From Nemopilema nomurai (lineage: Eukaryota; Cnidaria; Scyphozoa; Rhizostomeae; Rhizostomatidae), in NCBI GenBank assembly GCA_003864495.1, contig ML133471.1:4152257-4216256 (forward strand): a stretch of 64,000 nucleotides of DNA. The letters are read 5' to 3'. The notes beneath the pieces are model-generated. The model had not been told where the DNA came from. It worked only from the letters and a program-made list of their open reading frames with translations, and did not search any database. How positions within the stretch are numbered: the stretch's first letter is position 1; each line of letters starts with the position of its first letter. Below are positions 48,101 through 61,261 of this stretch, piece by piece. A program made the translations under genes and the position numbers.

Positions 48101-51100
48101 TTAATGTTTTAGTTTTACCATGTTGAAATTTGCGATTACACGAAGTATGTTAGGTGCTGCAACATCTTTATCATCCTTCATCCACGCCGTATCAAGAAAT
48201 TCCCTGAAAACAAATCCTCTTGTTATATGACATGATATATAGCCACAACTGGAAGTCTCTTGCTCCAATCTAAACAAAGGGAATCCCAACTTGCAACATT
48301 GCTATTTTGCTCAAATTACGTTCCTGAAAGTCAACAACTTTCAACAACAAAAAACAAAATCGGATTTCCATATCCTAGAAAAATTATGCAAGTTTTATGG
48401 GTTTAATAAACTTCTATAATTATCACTCTATCGAATATCAAGATTTTGCTTACACCACAAATTATAGAATTATTTTACACTAAATGAATTAAAATGGAAA
48501 TAAATCTCATATGACAATTGAATTAGTGACTAATTGTAGAGAAATTTCTTGGAAGACATTTTGTTGTTCAAACACTCTTTTTTTGTAACACTGTTGGCCT
48601 TGCTCAACCTTTAAATTGGCTTAAATTAATCAAATTTCACGCTAAGTATTTTCCTATTCATTTACCCAGACCTCCAATCGGTATCAAGTATATTATGAGT
48701 TAAACTATTAACCTTTTTACTTACAAGTATTTTTAGCATACTTTATCTCATATACTCACCCGAGGACTTAAAAGTGGAGATTCCAAGTAAAGGTAGAATT
48801 CGGCTAGCTTTATTGCCCAGATCATTTTGATTGGATTAGAGGAACTTGAATATATTTTAGAATAAGAGATGGCTGCATATGCAAATATTATTGCAAAAAC
48901 TTATATAGATACAAACGAGACCATCAAGAAGCTTATCTGGTCGAAAAATTCAATAAAATTAGTCGCCTAGTCTTTACTTTGGGTCAAAGGAGACAAAATT
49001 CGAATCCACGTGGTCTTATCAAAGTGTAAACAAATGAATGAGTACCTGGCAGGAATGATGGACAGCAAAGTGTAATGGATGTAAGTTAGCTGCTCCGCCA
49101 ATTGAAGCGTTGAGAATTTTTCAGCAATCGGAGATCCTGTTTTAGTTCTTTCAGACACCTTGAAGGAAAAGCGGAATAATTTCAGATACAACTGAAAATC
49201 AACAAACAAAAAATATGGTGATGCCTTAAGTAAATGAAACGGCCATCTTACAGCAATGATACTTCGGAAGCGATAAAACTTCAAATGTCAATGGCCAATA
49301 TTAAATACTATTGATTAGTTTCTACAAATAAAAGCATCCATGGCTTTAAAATCTCATTGTATTATTATCTACATTCAGCCTGGAGTCTAGGCAACTTTGA
49401 TTCAAACATGTAGATGATCATTTTGGTAAGATTAAATTGTGTCCCAACAGTGGAAGTAAACGAAGTCGATAACGTTATAAAAGTCGTTACAAACACCAGA
49501 ACAGGTAGTGGTTAGTTGATAATCTAGATTTGAGAGACTGATCAGAGATTTTGTTGAAAATTTAATATTTGAGGCACACGAAAAGCAAAAGATTAAAGCG
49601 ATGTTGAGCTGATCCAAATTCCGCACTGCAAGATTTGTGATCTTCTTTACGTTGCAGTATGCATGTATGCAGCTTAGTTTCAACCGGTCAGAGATTAGTT
49701 TGCGATCATTTCTAAAAAATCTTTATGCGTAAAGGTTTTGTTTCCTATTTTAAAAACTCATTGACGTCATCTCACATGCATTGCTTCCCATACAACGAAT
49801 CACTCAATAAGAAAAAGGATCCATAAGAAAAGATCTTCTGGAGTAAGAAAAGATCTTCTAGAGGAGGAAAAGATCTTCTAGGTCAAATGATCTAAGTTAT
49901 TCTTCTTCCTTTTCAATCTTCTAAACTTAGCGAAATAAATATTAGGCAATATGGCGTCGATTTGTTGATTTAGCTTTGACTTATTAGCTTGGTCAAAAAT
50001 GATCACGAGACATCATGTACAAATTCGTATCTTCTATCAGAATGACATCGAATCACAGCACGGAATTATACTCAGTTAAAAATTTTTTTAGAATATCTAT
50101 CAACATACGCCAGTATTCGTCAACTTAGGTTAACGCATTTTCCCTTTAAGCATGGAAAATGACAATTTTACGGTGTATGCACTTACTGAAGGAACCAATA
50201 TCAACATCTGGGCTAGCTTCCTTGCTTCATTCTCATCTGACTGCAAAGTCCTAGGAGCCAAAGTGTAAAGACTTTCACAACTTTTTAAAATGACTCATTA
50301 CATGAAAGAAAGTTAACAGATTTTCATGGATCACTAAAAGTCGACCGGCAACGTTTTGAAAATTGGAAGCAAAACCCGTTGACTTTAATGGGCGGGAAAG
50401 TTCCAAGCACTGATGATATTCCTTAACGGAACCCACTTTCTGTCTACAATTTCGACATTAATCGATAATAATTTACAGAAAGTCCAATACAATTTATTGA
50501 TTGATATTCAATTTGTGACAACGAGTGTGACCAGGGAAAAGAAGCTCCTAGTGCACCAATATGAGTCCGAAGGCACCAGAGACCAGCAGAAGGTCAAGGT
50601 ATAATTTGTAACTTGCTTGAGAAGTGCCTTGGCAGCCTTGCATTCTGCCTGACTTGAGTCTTCACTGTCCAAAACCTCTTTTAGAAAGTCGCTCGATTTC
50701 TTCCTCAGCTCTTCATTAGTTTTAAAATCCTTCAAAAAAGAAAAGTTGTTTAAAATTTTCAATGCTTAATTGGCAGAACGTGAACGGTAGTTAAAAACAA
50801 ACACCCAAAAGAGATCTGCTTTTGTGAATGTGCTATCTTGTTGAAATGCAATCATCTGCGATTGCAATGAACTCCAAGAAACCGCTTTAATGAATCGCAT
50901 AAATTATGAACTTCAAGTCAAAACGAATGAAATGGAATATCCTTGTTTTGACTGACCTCAATTTGCTTTGAAATCCAGTGCTTCAAGATCTTCAGGACTC
51001 TCATTGTGACAATATGTCCGTCGAGGTTCTCTGAGAACTGAAAATTGAATCCGAACCTAAATCGACTAGCCGAGGTAGGCGAAGCTGCGGGGGAAACAGA

Positions 51101-54100
51101 CGCTCCTGCCGTTGCCGCTGCGAAGGCTACAGCTGCTGACGAAATGCTGGATCGTCGCCTTGACGACCGGTGTGACGTAACGACAACGCCGGGTGCAGGA
51201 GAAGGTGGCGATGAATTCGGACTCCGATTGAAAGTCGGCGATCTCAGAGCTTCGAAGGGGCTTGTCCTTCCAAACTCCCCACTCCTGAGCTCGAAGCACT
51301 TCTCCTTTCCCGTCCGATACCTCATTACAGGGCTTCGAGGTGTCTGAGGTGACTTCCTCCCAGGCGACCGTGGAGGGGTCAAGGGGGATGTCCTGGGCGA
51401 ATTCCTTGGTGATGGGGACGGCGGGCTGGGTGAGAGGACGGCGTCAAACACCGTTTCATATCGTCCGCCCGGTTTCTTCCTTACGGTAATGCTTTGCTCA
51501 AAGGAATGCTGACTTCTCGATTGGCCGGCAAGTCCATCGTGCTTGAAGTTGCTTGAATTCGAGTCTCTCGAGCTTGCACTTTCGCAAGAAAACTCTCTCC
51601 AAAACCCCTTGAAGCCTTCAGGTGGCGAATTAGAGATGGGGCTGGTAGCAGGCGTAACAGTCACCCCAACCGTACTGATGATCGTATCGGAGTCTCTGTG
51701 CTGGCGATCAATCGACGGACTTTCCGACACGGTCAATGCCGACTCGCTCCTTTCACCGCCAACGCAGCAGTTGGAATAGGCCATTGTTGATGAGCCTCGT
51801 CGCTTCGAGTCGCGCTTCTTCATTTTGGGGGGAGAGTCAAGCTTCAGCATCGGAACTCGCTCCGAATCAGCCTCTTGGATCCCTGTGAAAGCGGAGGTTG
51901 GGCATTCCGAGGCGTTGACGGATTCGAGGTCGGCATTTTTCAAATCCTCGCCGGACCCCTTGGCCTCAGGGGAGTCCTTGCCGCCCTTCTCGCTAACTGG
52001 CAGTTCCATGCTTTCTGTAAAAGCCTCCTGACAACTGTCTGATTCGGAGAGCGACGGACCAGAGGTACTTCGAAACCGATGTTGCCTCTGGCTTGGGGAG
52101 CCTGTTACGCTGTATCGGTAGGACTGCGGTGAAGTCTTATTTGGGAAGATAAAGGCCGCTTCTTCGTACAGTGCAGATGGCGACGAATGACGTCGATTGG
52201 ATAAGACTGTCGGGGGGTAAAGGGTGGTGGGGGACTTGAGATCACGCGTAAACGGAATAGCACTATGTCGATGGGTGCGCAACCGGCGGGTTCTCGCGTC
52301 GAAGTTAATGGAGCTGCTCACGGCGCTGGGGCAGCTGTTTCTGTGCGAGGCAACTGAAACGAAAACACCGAATCTTAGTGCTGCGGTGGCGCCTGGTCAA
52401 GAACAAAACACGGACCATCATGTTTTCTTAGCAAAACAATCTGCCAGTTCTGTCTCCAAGAAGAGACAATGCAAAGGTCGGTTGGAAGGCCTTCGGAACG
52501 TTTCAATTCAGGGAAATATGGAAATTTATGATATCAAGGGCCTTTTTTAACATCATTATCAAATTCCTGGGCAGGGAAACTTCTTGTAGCTATTGAATGC
52601 AAGACGCATTTAACAAGTGACTCTCATCATTCTCTCGGGAAAAAGGCATCATACAATGTGGTTAAATAGAGACAATAGTTTACTATCTGCACTTCTTTGC
52701 TGTCTTTCTCGATTCAATGCCGGTTGCCTTAAAGTTTATAAACAAAAATTCCCAGGAGTTAGAAATACTGATTAAGATGTCGTTATTTTGCTCATACATC
52801 TTATGGTAATATATCTAGTAATATAACTAATGGTAGTAATATAACTGGGGACCTTCATTAACAGATTTTACAAGCCAGACAAAACAAAATATTAAAACAA
52901 CAGCTGGCTTCAAGGTCTGGATATATAACAGTGTAATACCCTTTGGCGAGAACTCGATAGGCTTGGTTGGTAGATCTGGTGGTAGATCAGCTCTAGGGTA
53001 CTCGAACTGCGCCTTGGTGTAGTACCACTGGAGGAGCGTGTCGAACAGGACGATGGCATCAGAGAAGACACGGTAGGTCGTCAGGTACGTGTTGAGGAAC
53101 TCCACGCTGAGAAATCTAACATCCATAAGACGCTCCAAGAGACGTTCCACGCTGCCATATTGAATCTGCAGGTGTTAATCAGAGGAATGGCAAGTAAGTT
53201 TACTGAAGATCTTTGTTGAAAATCAAGAGGCAAGCAAAGTTAGATACTGTGGCAACTGATTTTCATTTATAGACACATTTCCCATTCACAATGTTTGGAA
53301 GTCAAATATTTGAGATCATTTTTACATCTTCACATTGCCTTATGCCACAAGATCTACGCCGTATTCATCATATTCATCATATCCATCATATTATTTTTAT
53401 AAACGATGGCTGGGGAATTCACTGGAAGGAATGTATCATCTGGGTCACCGGCATGGTGGGGAGGCCACTTCCTTTCCAGTCCGCTTTTTACTTCCCCAGC
53501 ATGCTCCTTAACTGGGTATTCCTTTGTAGCTAAATGAACTGAACACTGTTCATGCACATTGATAATGCGAAGAAAATGATCGATGTGGTGGGTAACTAGT
53601 AGTTGATTGTGTACACAAAATGCATGTACACCACTCGGTACCCACATAGTGATCCTTGATCATATACTGTAATGTATATAGTATACATAAATGAATATTT
53701 AAGATAATTGCTTGCAAACTGTTAGAAAGTTCTCAACTTTGCACTAGGTAGAGCTGTACATGCTTTTTACTTTAGAGAATATTATAGTTCATTCTATATA
53801 TAGTATAGTATAATATTATAGTTGTAAGTCCGAGTTTCACACCGAGTAATCATATCATTAGGCAACATGTACACAATGATGTCAAAGTATTGCATGCAAC
53901 CCATATATAGTCGCCTTGTGCGTTATGATCAACTGCCTACACTTCTTGGTATCCCTAGCCTTAAATGACCCAAAAGTACCTTTAATAGCTCCCATTGTCC
54001 ATGCGCTCCTATAAGATTACTTACACGAGGCAACCGTGATGAGTCAAGGGCCTTGCTGTATTTGATATCACGATCGTTAGTGAAAAGTCTTGAGTCGGAT

Positions 54101-57100
54101 CTAGCAAAAAAGAATTAACTTAGAAAGGCGTGCAAAGGTCGGGGAAAACTCATGCTAGGAATAAGAACTCACAAGACAACAAACTGTTATACAGAAATGC
54201 TAGTCGACATCATCTTCACTTATAAGAATGTCGACTATTGAATTCTAACTAAAAGTATAACGAAAGTTGAAACCAAGGACATAAGTAGGTAACAGATTTA
54301 GATTTCAGTTTGGCCCGAAAAGGAATAAGATATTTCTGATATTCAATTTTCCATAAATGAGACCTTTTTATAAATTTGCACTGAAAAGAATGGTTTATAT
54401 TTTAAAGGACATTAATCGGCTGGAAAGTGTGTACTTCAAATATGGAATGCAGTTAACGATGGTACCTGATGCTCAAAAGGCTTTGTCTGGATGTTATCGA
54501 GACTGCGTGCTCAGTTTCTGGCGATTTCAGGTTTTCAATACACTGTAAGAAATAGAAATAGTGTGTCACTGCAAGGCTAGTTGAGGAAAAACGATGGTGA
54601 TGTACGAATGAAGTTTGATGGAAGAACCAATGGTTTCTTTATTGTTTACCTGGCTTATATCGCTTGCCCACGAAGCTTTGTCTTCAGGAGAAGCAGCCAA
54701 AAACAGAAGCTTAAAGCTCTGGTTGTCGTCTGGGTGATTGACAACAAGCTTGAAAACGAGGTTACCACCTTCAGATGCACTGGGCAAGCTGAGAAAGTCA
54801 ATGTCTGAAACAAGTAAAGGAAGAGAATCATTTAGAGGCATCATCTGTGCATCTGGCATCAAAGATGTAGGGTGTACACAATGCAAATGCTGCATGGGTA
54901 TTGCAACTACAGTCGTGGCCAAAAGGTAGTGATAACAAAATGCATACCCAGCAGAAAAGCCAGAAAATAATACACCGGTATCAATTCGAGACATTGTATC
55001 AAGCTCAATCTTGGCCTAACACAGTGTTTACTTTTTCGCCCGCCACTGCGAAATAAGGACAACTCTCTATTGAATCATTAATCTGTTCATCAATAATCTA
55101 CCTCAAACTTTAACATCAGTGACCTTGTTCTCTTAAATAGAGATACGGGTACCAGAACTCTTGAAAAATGTCAAGCATTACACTTCAAGGGGGGATATAT
55201 GGCCTGTTGGTCTAGTGGTATGATTCTCGCTTAGGGTGCGAGAGGTCCCGGGTTCAACTCCCGGACAGGCCCGACCTTCTTTATTTGCAAAAGGAACCAG
55301 CACCAAGCGATGAAGGGCAGTACATCCTTCAACACCTCTCACCATTTCTATTAAATCCACAATTATAGCGTTTGATGGGAGAATGCAATCGTAACTCAGC
55401 TATTGTCAGTACACGTGAATAATCAGTTCAGTTTTCCTGAAATGGTTTCATATTCTAATTGATAACTGAAAAAGGGCCTACAAATATGGGACCATTCATG
55501 TCTCCGCAAAACCTTGTCCATTCTCACCTTCATCGACGACATCTTCTACCAGAGCTGTGTTCTGCAGGTCTGTCTTTCCATTCTGAAAAATAAGTTACAT
55601 TGGAAGAATTAAGAATTACGCATCAATAATACTCATTAATTGGATCTTGGGCCTATAGCTATATACCGCCCTTCCTTGGCATTATCCCTATCGTATGTGA
55701 CATGTTCCTAAATCTAAAATGTGCTTGGTCACCCAAATTTCAAAACCCTATTCACCCCACACCAACATCTAGGCTACAAAATATTGGAAGCGTGTAAGAC
55801 ATTACTGATCATGGAACCATCCCAGCAATAGAATCATTTGAATCGCAGTAGCCACTCAATCAGGCTGTGGATTTTCTTCCTTCACCTTAAGGCCTAAATC
55901 TACCAACCTACATCTCTTGAAGGCAGGCCTTTCTTTACATGCGAAGTATTGAAAGCCATTTCCACTCACCGGCACAATTTGTAACTTGCCGTTGGAAGCC
56001 CTGCTTGTCACTAGGAGACATTTGGAGAACAAAAAGCACTGCCTTATGCTGTCCTTTCGGTCGTGAGATTTGAGCGATAACGTGGAAAATGATTTGCGTC
56101 GATTCGCTTGGAACTCGTTGCCGCCAACCTGCAGAAGTGGGCCTAAAACACAAGCTCGCTTTGCTCATCTTTGATGGAAGAATCCGATTACTTCACGATA
56201 AAAAGAAGTCTGACAAATCACAAAATATTAAGCTAGTTCCTGAAACAATTAAAAATAGCGACAGAATCTAATTGGCACGGGATTCTGTTTGCCGGAATGA
56301 TAAACTAAGACCCTGCAGTGTCTATTCAATAGAGAGAAAGAGAGTATCTTCATCTGTCGTCAAGATGTTTTCATTGCAAAGCCAAGCAGCCTAAAGGCAT
56401 GCTCCTAAATTTACCTTGGCGAATGAAAATCTGGTCTACATCCAGTAGCTCCTCGCAGCCTTCAGCAAATTGCCGTTCAATTGAAAGATTGCGGCGAATA
56501 TTCTCCGTTTCACTGACTTCATCTTGCATAACCTAAGTGCAAAGAACACCGAATGATGCGTAGACTAAACCAGTGCCATAACTAGACGCGCTGTCTATCA
56601 GGAAATCAAAACACAAAATTACAGCAGCTGTAAATCGTTAGTGTCGAGATGAAGAAATGTTTGTCAATGCAGATAAGAAGGTTAGCCTTTATTCTTCTGC
56701 AACAATGTCTTTCGAAACAAAGCATGCATTGTGCGAGGCTCTCAGTGAGTTTTTGACGTCTGCAAAAATTGCTTAGAATGACTGGATATCAATTTCTGCA
56801 CTGGCTTTTATGGATCGTATTTTCAACAGTAATCAAAAACACCTTTAAAATCAAATACCGTTGATAATTCTTCCAGCACACTTTGCGCATGCTCTAGAGA
56901 CTTTCGTTCCACGTGATCAGGTGGCGTCAGCGAAACTAACTGGTGAAGCGTGATGATGTAGTTTGGAATCTGCAAAGCGATTTTCAGTCAGAGCAATTCA
57001 TGCCGTCAAGTTATCAAGATTCGAATCTAACGCTGCATAAGAACTCCAATCCGTCGATTATTATCTCGTAATGTTCATTAAACTGATAATTGGATAAATA

Positions 57101-60100
57101 ATGATGACTTTGAGGCTGGATTGGTAGGCTGCCGAAGTGTCCAACAAAAGTGATGGAGATGGCAACAACGAGTTGTGATTGCTGCAGATTCCGGCCTGGC
57201 CTATTGCGTTTTGTGATTGATGGGAGATTGGGTGTAGACATCAGCCACTTGCTGAGCAGAAAGCGCATCTCAAATATCCATACACAAGTGGGTAAAAACA
57301 AGGACCCTTAAAGAAAAGCCTATACATTTGTACTATACATGCTCATATCTAGTCACATAAGACAACGTTGAAAGACTGCCTACTACCAAATATGAAGCTT
57401 TGATTTACCCTGTACATGGGAATGGTAAGGAAATTTTCCAATGTACGGCCTACGCAGGGAGGTCTCTCCTCGTGGACCTTAAGGACCCTTCTGAAAGCGT
57501 CTCTCTGTTTGCAATCGGCAAGAGTCTGAAAAAGAATAGAGGAGTGCTTTCAAAGAAGCAGTAACATTTGGTGCATTGAAACATTCTTTTAAAGGTTTTC
57601 ATAGCAAACAGAGCAAAGGTGAAATTTATATGGTCTGTAAAGTACTTAGCATGGTGCTTTATATCGCCAATGAGGTAGAGTGCATGAATATATAGGCATG
57701 CTGATTAAAAAAATCGGCAAAGTACTTGAGATGTGAACATACCTGTAAGCTGTAATGGTGATTCCTGACATATTCCTGGTAAATACTTAGCATTGGCAAG
57801 AGCATGTCAAAGAGGTCACCTGCAATGGGATACCGGCAGAATATTGAGTAATTTCGTTACAACATGAAAATGAGAGGAACAAACAGAAAGTATCCAAAGA
57901 TGGCTTGAAGTTGCAAAGGACGCTCAGCTATTACGAGAGCTCCTTTCTGTAAACATAGCAATACACGATCAACTCAAGTGGAAATTTCTTCACTTTTGTA
58001 GAAAATTGATTCCCCTATTTTATCATTAACAACGGACATGTCATAAAACAGGCATCAACATTACTCAGTATACAGTTAGCTAGTTAATCAAGGCAATTTG
58101 AATTTCACATCAAGAAGCTTAATAACTATGAGAGGCATTGGATGATGCGTGATCAATTGCTCACTACACTCACCTAATACTAACGTCGGCCAGCTTTCCA
58201 TTCTCGTCTGAAGACCATTGAAAAAGATTTGGTGCAGAAACATCAACGTTTCACTGCAGAGTTAAAGTACCAATACATAACTTGAAGTGATTGCAGATTC
58301 AAATCATTCACCACTGAAGGTTATATGACAGATGTACATTTAGGTAGTGAAAGAGAAACAGTGTAAGCTTTATCAACTTTAAAGGAGCATTAGTAGGACC
58401 AAGGAGCATTAGTAGCTAAGAGATGACATGGTAGTATGATTCAGAGCGGCCTCGAAGTAGTGACCATGCCTCGAGTACAGCCCTAACCAGCATGCAAAGC
58501 CAGACCCTTTGATCAAGAGGAGAAAGCACTCTATTAACACCTTTCCATAAAGCCAGACAAAGTTGATTTTGTATGTACCATCTATAAATTGTCTCTTAGC
58601 ATGATCATATTTTCTAATCTGATGGCCTTGATTGCTTTTGCTGGCTTCTTATGACATGCAAAAATGTGGCCTTCTTGGGTTTTAAAGGCACTAATCTTAC
58701 TAACCTGTTGAGAAATATCGAATTGACTTCTTCGTGCGACAAAGGAGGCTTCTTTGAGCTGGCAGCCATCTTTAAAGGCCTGAAGAATGATGTCACGAGA
58801 GTAGAGAGTGTCTGCAGGTATTCCTCTTCTGACCGCACGAGTTCGAAGACAATTTGGTTTCGTTTGCGCATGCTCTGGGCATGGGGAGATCGGATGTAGT
58901 CTTGAACGATATTGTGCCATCGTCGCCTGCACAGCAGTCCGCGAAAAATGCTCTGAACCTGGAGTTAGGAGAGAGATTTAGACAGGTAACCGATATTAGC
59001 TAACACACGCTTGCAATTCTGATGGCCTGATCATGCATACTTCACCTTTCCCTGTCTTACTTATTATTCTGGCTGTGTCGCTTTAACCGTGAGCAAGAGA
59101 AGACTGAAAATTTAGTAATAGCATCTACATTCCTAAGAGTATTTCCTAGAATTCACAACTACCCAAAGTTTTTCCTACCGTTTCCGTGTTCTCTAGAGGG
59201 CACTGAATAAGGTAACTTTTTTACTGCATATAGATACCGCAAATTGCTGCATCTTCAACCAATTAAACCAGTTCAATGAAAAGCAATCTTTGTATAGATG
59301 TTGTTTAAATTGATGATACAGCAAGAAAGCTAGTAAGAATTAAGCCTAAGCTTCAAGGTCCTAGAAGGTTTCTGGTTAACACCACCAAAAGCAAGGTTTA
59401 CTTATTCAAAGCTCACTATGATGAAAAGTCCCTTATGAAGAAAAAACTTAGTCAGTTTGCTACATCCGGAACGCAATAGAATCTAAATTGGCATATATAG
59501 GGATGAAATTCGCCCCAATCCGCCATTATCAAAGCTATTATCTTTGCAACAGATGGCTACAAATGTGACGAAGATATCAGAGCATTCCCAGACTTTAATA
59601 TTGCAGCTGCAATTGTTGCCTTGGCAGCCAATTTTTAAACAGGCAACTGCTTTTGCAAAATAGTTGTAAAAAACGAAGCTTGTCAATTGCTGTTCAATCC
59701 CATCATCTAAAGGCTGCATTGAATTGCAAACATTCTCAAACACTTTTAAACTAACTAATTCTGGATATCATCTAAAGCAGAATCTTTCTGTCTTCGTGGT
59801 AATTCAATGTAATAACAACTTTTAGAGTTCGAAGACGTTTTAGCATCAACTAGAAGCGACAGCACTTTAATGCGTTAAGTGAGCTCATCAATCAATCAAT
59901 CATCATCATCAAGTGTGATTGACATGTCTTGGTCTTCTTATTAGTACCTTTTTAACTTTTTTTATTTCTTCTGTTTCATTGTCATCTGTTTCTTTGTCTT
60001 TGTCAACGTTTACTTGAATCTCACGCTTTCTGAACCCTGCAATCTAAAAGGAACAGTTTATGGAACACGATGATTGCAAGCAAACAAAATATTTTGATAC

Positions 60101-61261
60101 ACTGACAACCCGTTATGCTCAAAGACCAGATCAGACAACTTGCAAAGCTCGACACAATTCTTGATCTGTCAGTTAAATATTTTGATTAGACGCATAAAAC
60201 GGCGTTCTACTACACTTTCCTCTTGGCTCAAAACTTAACAATATATAACAACAAGCGTTTCACCTATGACTTGATCAAGGAGTCATGTTCGATTCATTTG
60301 TTCATTATACAAATATTGGTACTGCCCCGGTAGACCCTTATGGGTTCGTATCAGCCAGTAATGTTTCACTAGCAGCGGAAATGTGATAATTCCCTTGCAT
60401 CTTCGCATATGAATTTTTCAAATACCAAGTTGGTGGCCCCATAGTTTGCGCTAGTGACACCAGAAACGAGGCGAACATTTAGCCATGGACCAGGAGGAAA
60501 CTCATTTAGACGAGCAAAATTGCTTACCTACTTATGTTTGTGGAGAGGTTTTCAGCAAATGAAAGGCTTAGATTGAGAAATGATGATAAACTTTTGGGCA
60601 TGTGTTTTGAGCTACAAAACGCCATAACAGCACAGAACAGCGGAAACATAGCCTTTGTATAAATAAAACACTTTTCCTCCAACACTCGTAGGAGTATGCT
60701 AACATTAGAGAATGACCAAAAGCTGACAAAATAAATAGCATGCGGAACACGAACTACGAGATAGTTGTAAAAAGGGCGCATGATTGGCTGTCTAATGACC
60801 AATAAGCGTACACTTCTTTTAGAAGAGTACAGGTAAAACATAGAAAATAGAATGGGATTTTGCATTGACATTTAGATAGACTCTAAAACTCCTTAATGAA
60901 AAGACTCTAATGACAAAATGAAATATAAACTATCGGGCAACATCTCTCAGATTGTGCCAAAACATTTTCCGATGATGGTGTACGCATCATTTGACAAGCT
61001 AGGTCGTATTGTGGCTCCACTGTTGCGAGCTTTTTCAAATGATGAAATTTTTCAAATTAAGAACCCAGAGTATGAGTATCGTGCTATAACAGAACTCGAA
61101 ACCAGTGGGATACCTCCTGCCTCAGGTCCTTGAGCTGGTGTGCCTGGTCCTGGCATTGTTGAAGCAGTTGCCACGCTCCGGCTCGCTCACTTTCCAGTAT
61201 CTGGACGACATGGGAGTACTTGTGCTCGAAGTCTTCCTTCTTAGTCTGAAGCAACGCGTAG
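45121..61261 (-). CDS. RASGRF: RasGRF (Ras/Rac guanine nucleotide exchange factor), N-terminus outside the placed exons
   Basis: RasGRF proteins load GTP on Ras (Cdc25 domain) and Rac (DH-PH) in response to calcium/calmodulin. 23 exons placed: 61,114-61,261; 59,948-60,043; 58,705-58,958; 58,174-58,253; 57,743-57,819; 57,409-57,525; 56,859-56,969; 56,415-56,532; 55,970-56,142; 55,528-55,582; 54,650-54,804; 54,466-54,542; 54,025-54,100; 52,940-53,165; 50,957-52,353; 50,613-50,729; 50,187-50,240; 49,046-49,158; 48,119-48,203; 47,315-47,512; 46,403-46,482; 45,772-45,889; 45,121-45,195. All phases join; about 1,332 residues. Order: coiled coil, IQ motif, DH, second PH, RasGEF_N ([20 protein letters not shown]), long disordered exon, Cdc25 catalytic domain ([20 protein letters not shown]). 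One ancestral gene versus vertebrate RASGRF1/2 cannot be decided here. The N-terminal PH exon(s) were not found in 61.3-64.0 kb. Confidence 0.95.
47821..47900. repeat. Short inverted repeat in a RasGRF intron
   Basis: TTTAAAGCGT at 47,821-47,830 is mirrored by ACGCTTTAAA at 47,891-47,900 with a 60-base AT-rich spacer that is itself palindromic (AAATTTAAATTT). Could be a small MITE or hairpin; no target duplication seen. Confidence 0.4.
49825..49884 (+). repeat. Three 20-bp units with a palindromic core
   Basis: AAGAAAAGATCTTCTGGAGT and two near copies follow one another directly, each centred on the palindrome AAGATCTT. Located in a RasGRF intron. Confidence 0.8.
50957..52353 (-). other. RasGRF giant disordered exon (465 codons)
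   Basis: One 1,397-base exon encodes the linker between RasGEF_N and the catalytic domain. It is Ser/Pro/Arg-rich with about a dozen Ser-Pro or Thr-Pro sites clustered around [20 protein letters not shown], suggesting proline-directed kinase and SH3 binding. It ends in the conserved block [13 protein letters not shown] and [12 protein letters not shown] that leads into the Cdc25 domain, as in vertebrate RasGRF (ASAFAIATAGA, VLNVLRHWVSKH). Confidence 0.9.
54466..54804 (-). other. RasGRF second PH domain, C-terminal half
   Basis: Exon 54,650-54,804 ends with the PH helix ([16 protein letters not shown]) that matches human RasGRF1 SSRQEKAAWTSDISQ. The following exon 54,466-54,542 ([12 protein letters not shown] start) joins in phase and supplies the linker; it was needed to make phases agree with 54,025-54,100. 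Confidence 0.85.
55201..55272 (+). tRNA. tRNA-Pro (anticodon AGG)
   Basis: 72 bases fold as a full cloverleaf: acceptor stem GGCCTGT with ACAGGCC and discriminator C, D arm with box A (TGGTCTAGTGG), anticodon stem TCTCG/CGAGA around loop CTTAGGGTG giving anticodon AGG, and T arm CCCGG/CCGGG around TTCAACT (box B GGTTCAACTCC). No intron, CCA not encoded. It lies in the RasGRF intron between exons 55,528 and 54,804, transcribed in the opposite direction by RNA polymerase III from internal promoters. A short T run (CTTTATTT) follows. Confidence 0.97.
56415..58958 (-). other. RasGRF IQ motif and DH (RhoGEF) domain exons
   Basis: Exon 58,705-58,958 starts with [14 protein letters not shown], a calmodulin-binding IQ motif, then [20 protein letters not shown] opening the DH domain and [20 protein letters not shown]. 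Later exons add [30 protein letters not shown], the block ending [22 protein letters not shown] and [14 protein letters not shown]. Each block aligns in order with human RasGRF1. Confidence 0.92.
61114..61261 (-). other. RasGRF N-terminal coiled-coil exon
   Basis: 49 codons beginning [15 protein letters not shown] and ending [11 protein letters not shown], the helix that follows the first PH domain in RasGRF proteins. It starts with one base of a split codon, so a preceding exon ending in phase 2 must exist. Confidence 0.85.

Larger units (their letters stand above)
45121..50729 (-). other. RasGRF Cdc25/RasGEF catalytic domain exons
   Basis: Eight exons carry the catalytic domain: [100 protein letters not shown] and [12 protein letters not shown], matching the order in vertebrate RasGRF. 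The frame meets TGA right after KPDEKV (45,121-45,123); a donor-like GTATGA overlaps this point, so a further short exon is possible, as vertebrate proteins continue about 25 residues. Confidence 0.9.

Noticed and set aside
54566..54994. 142-codon minus frame
   Set aside because: Only the part 54,650-54,804 is a RasGRF exon; the remainder is intron read-through.
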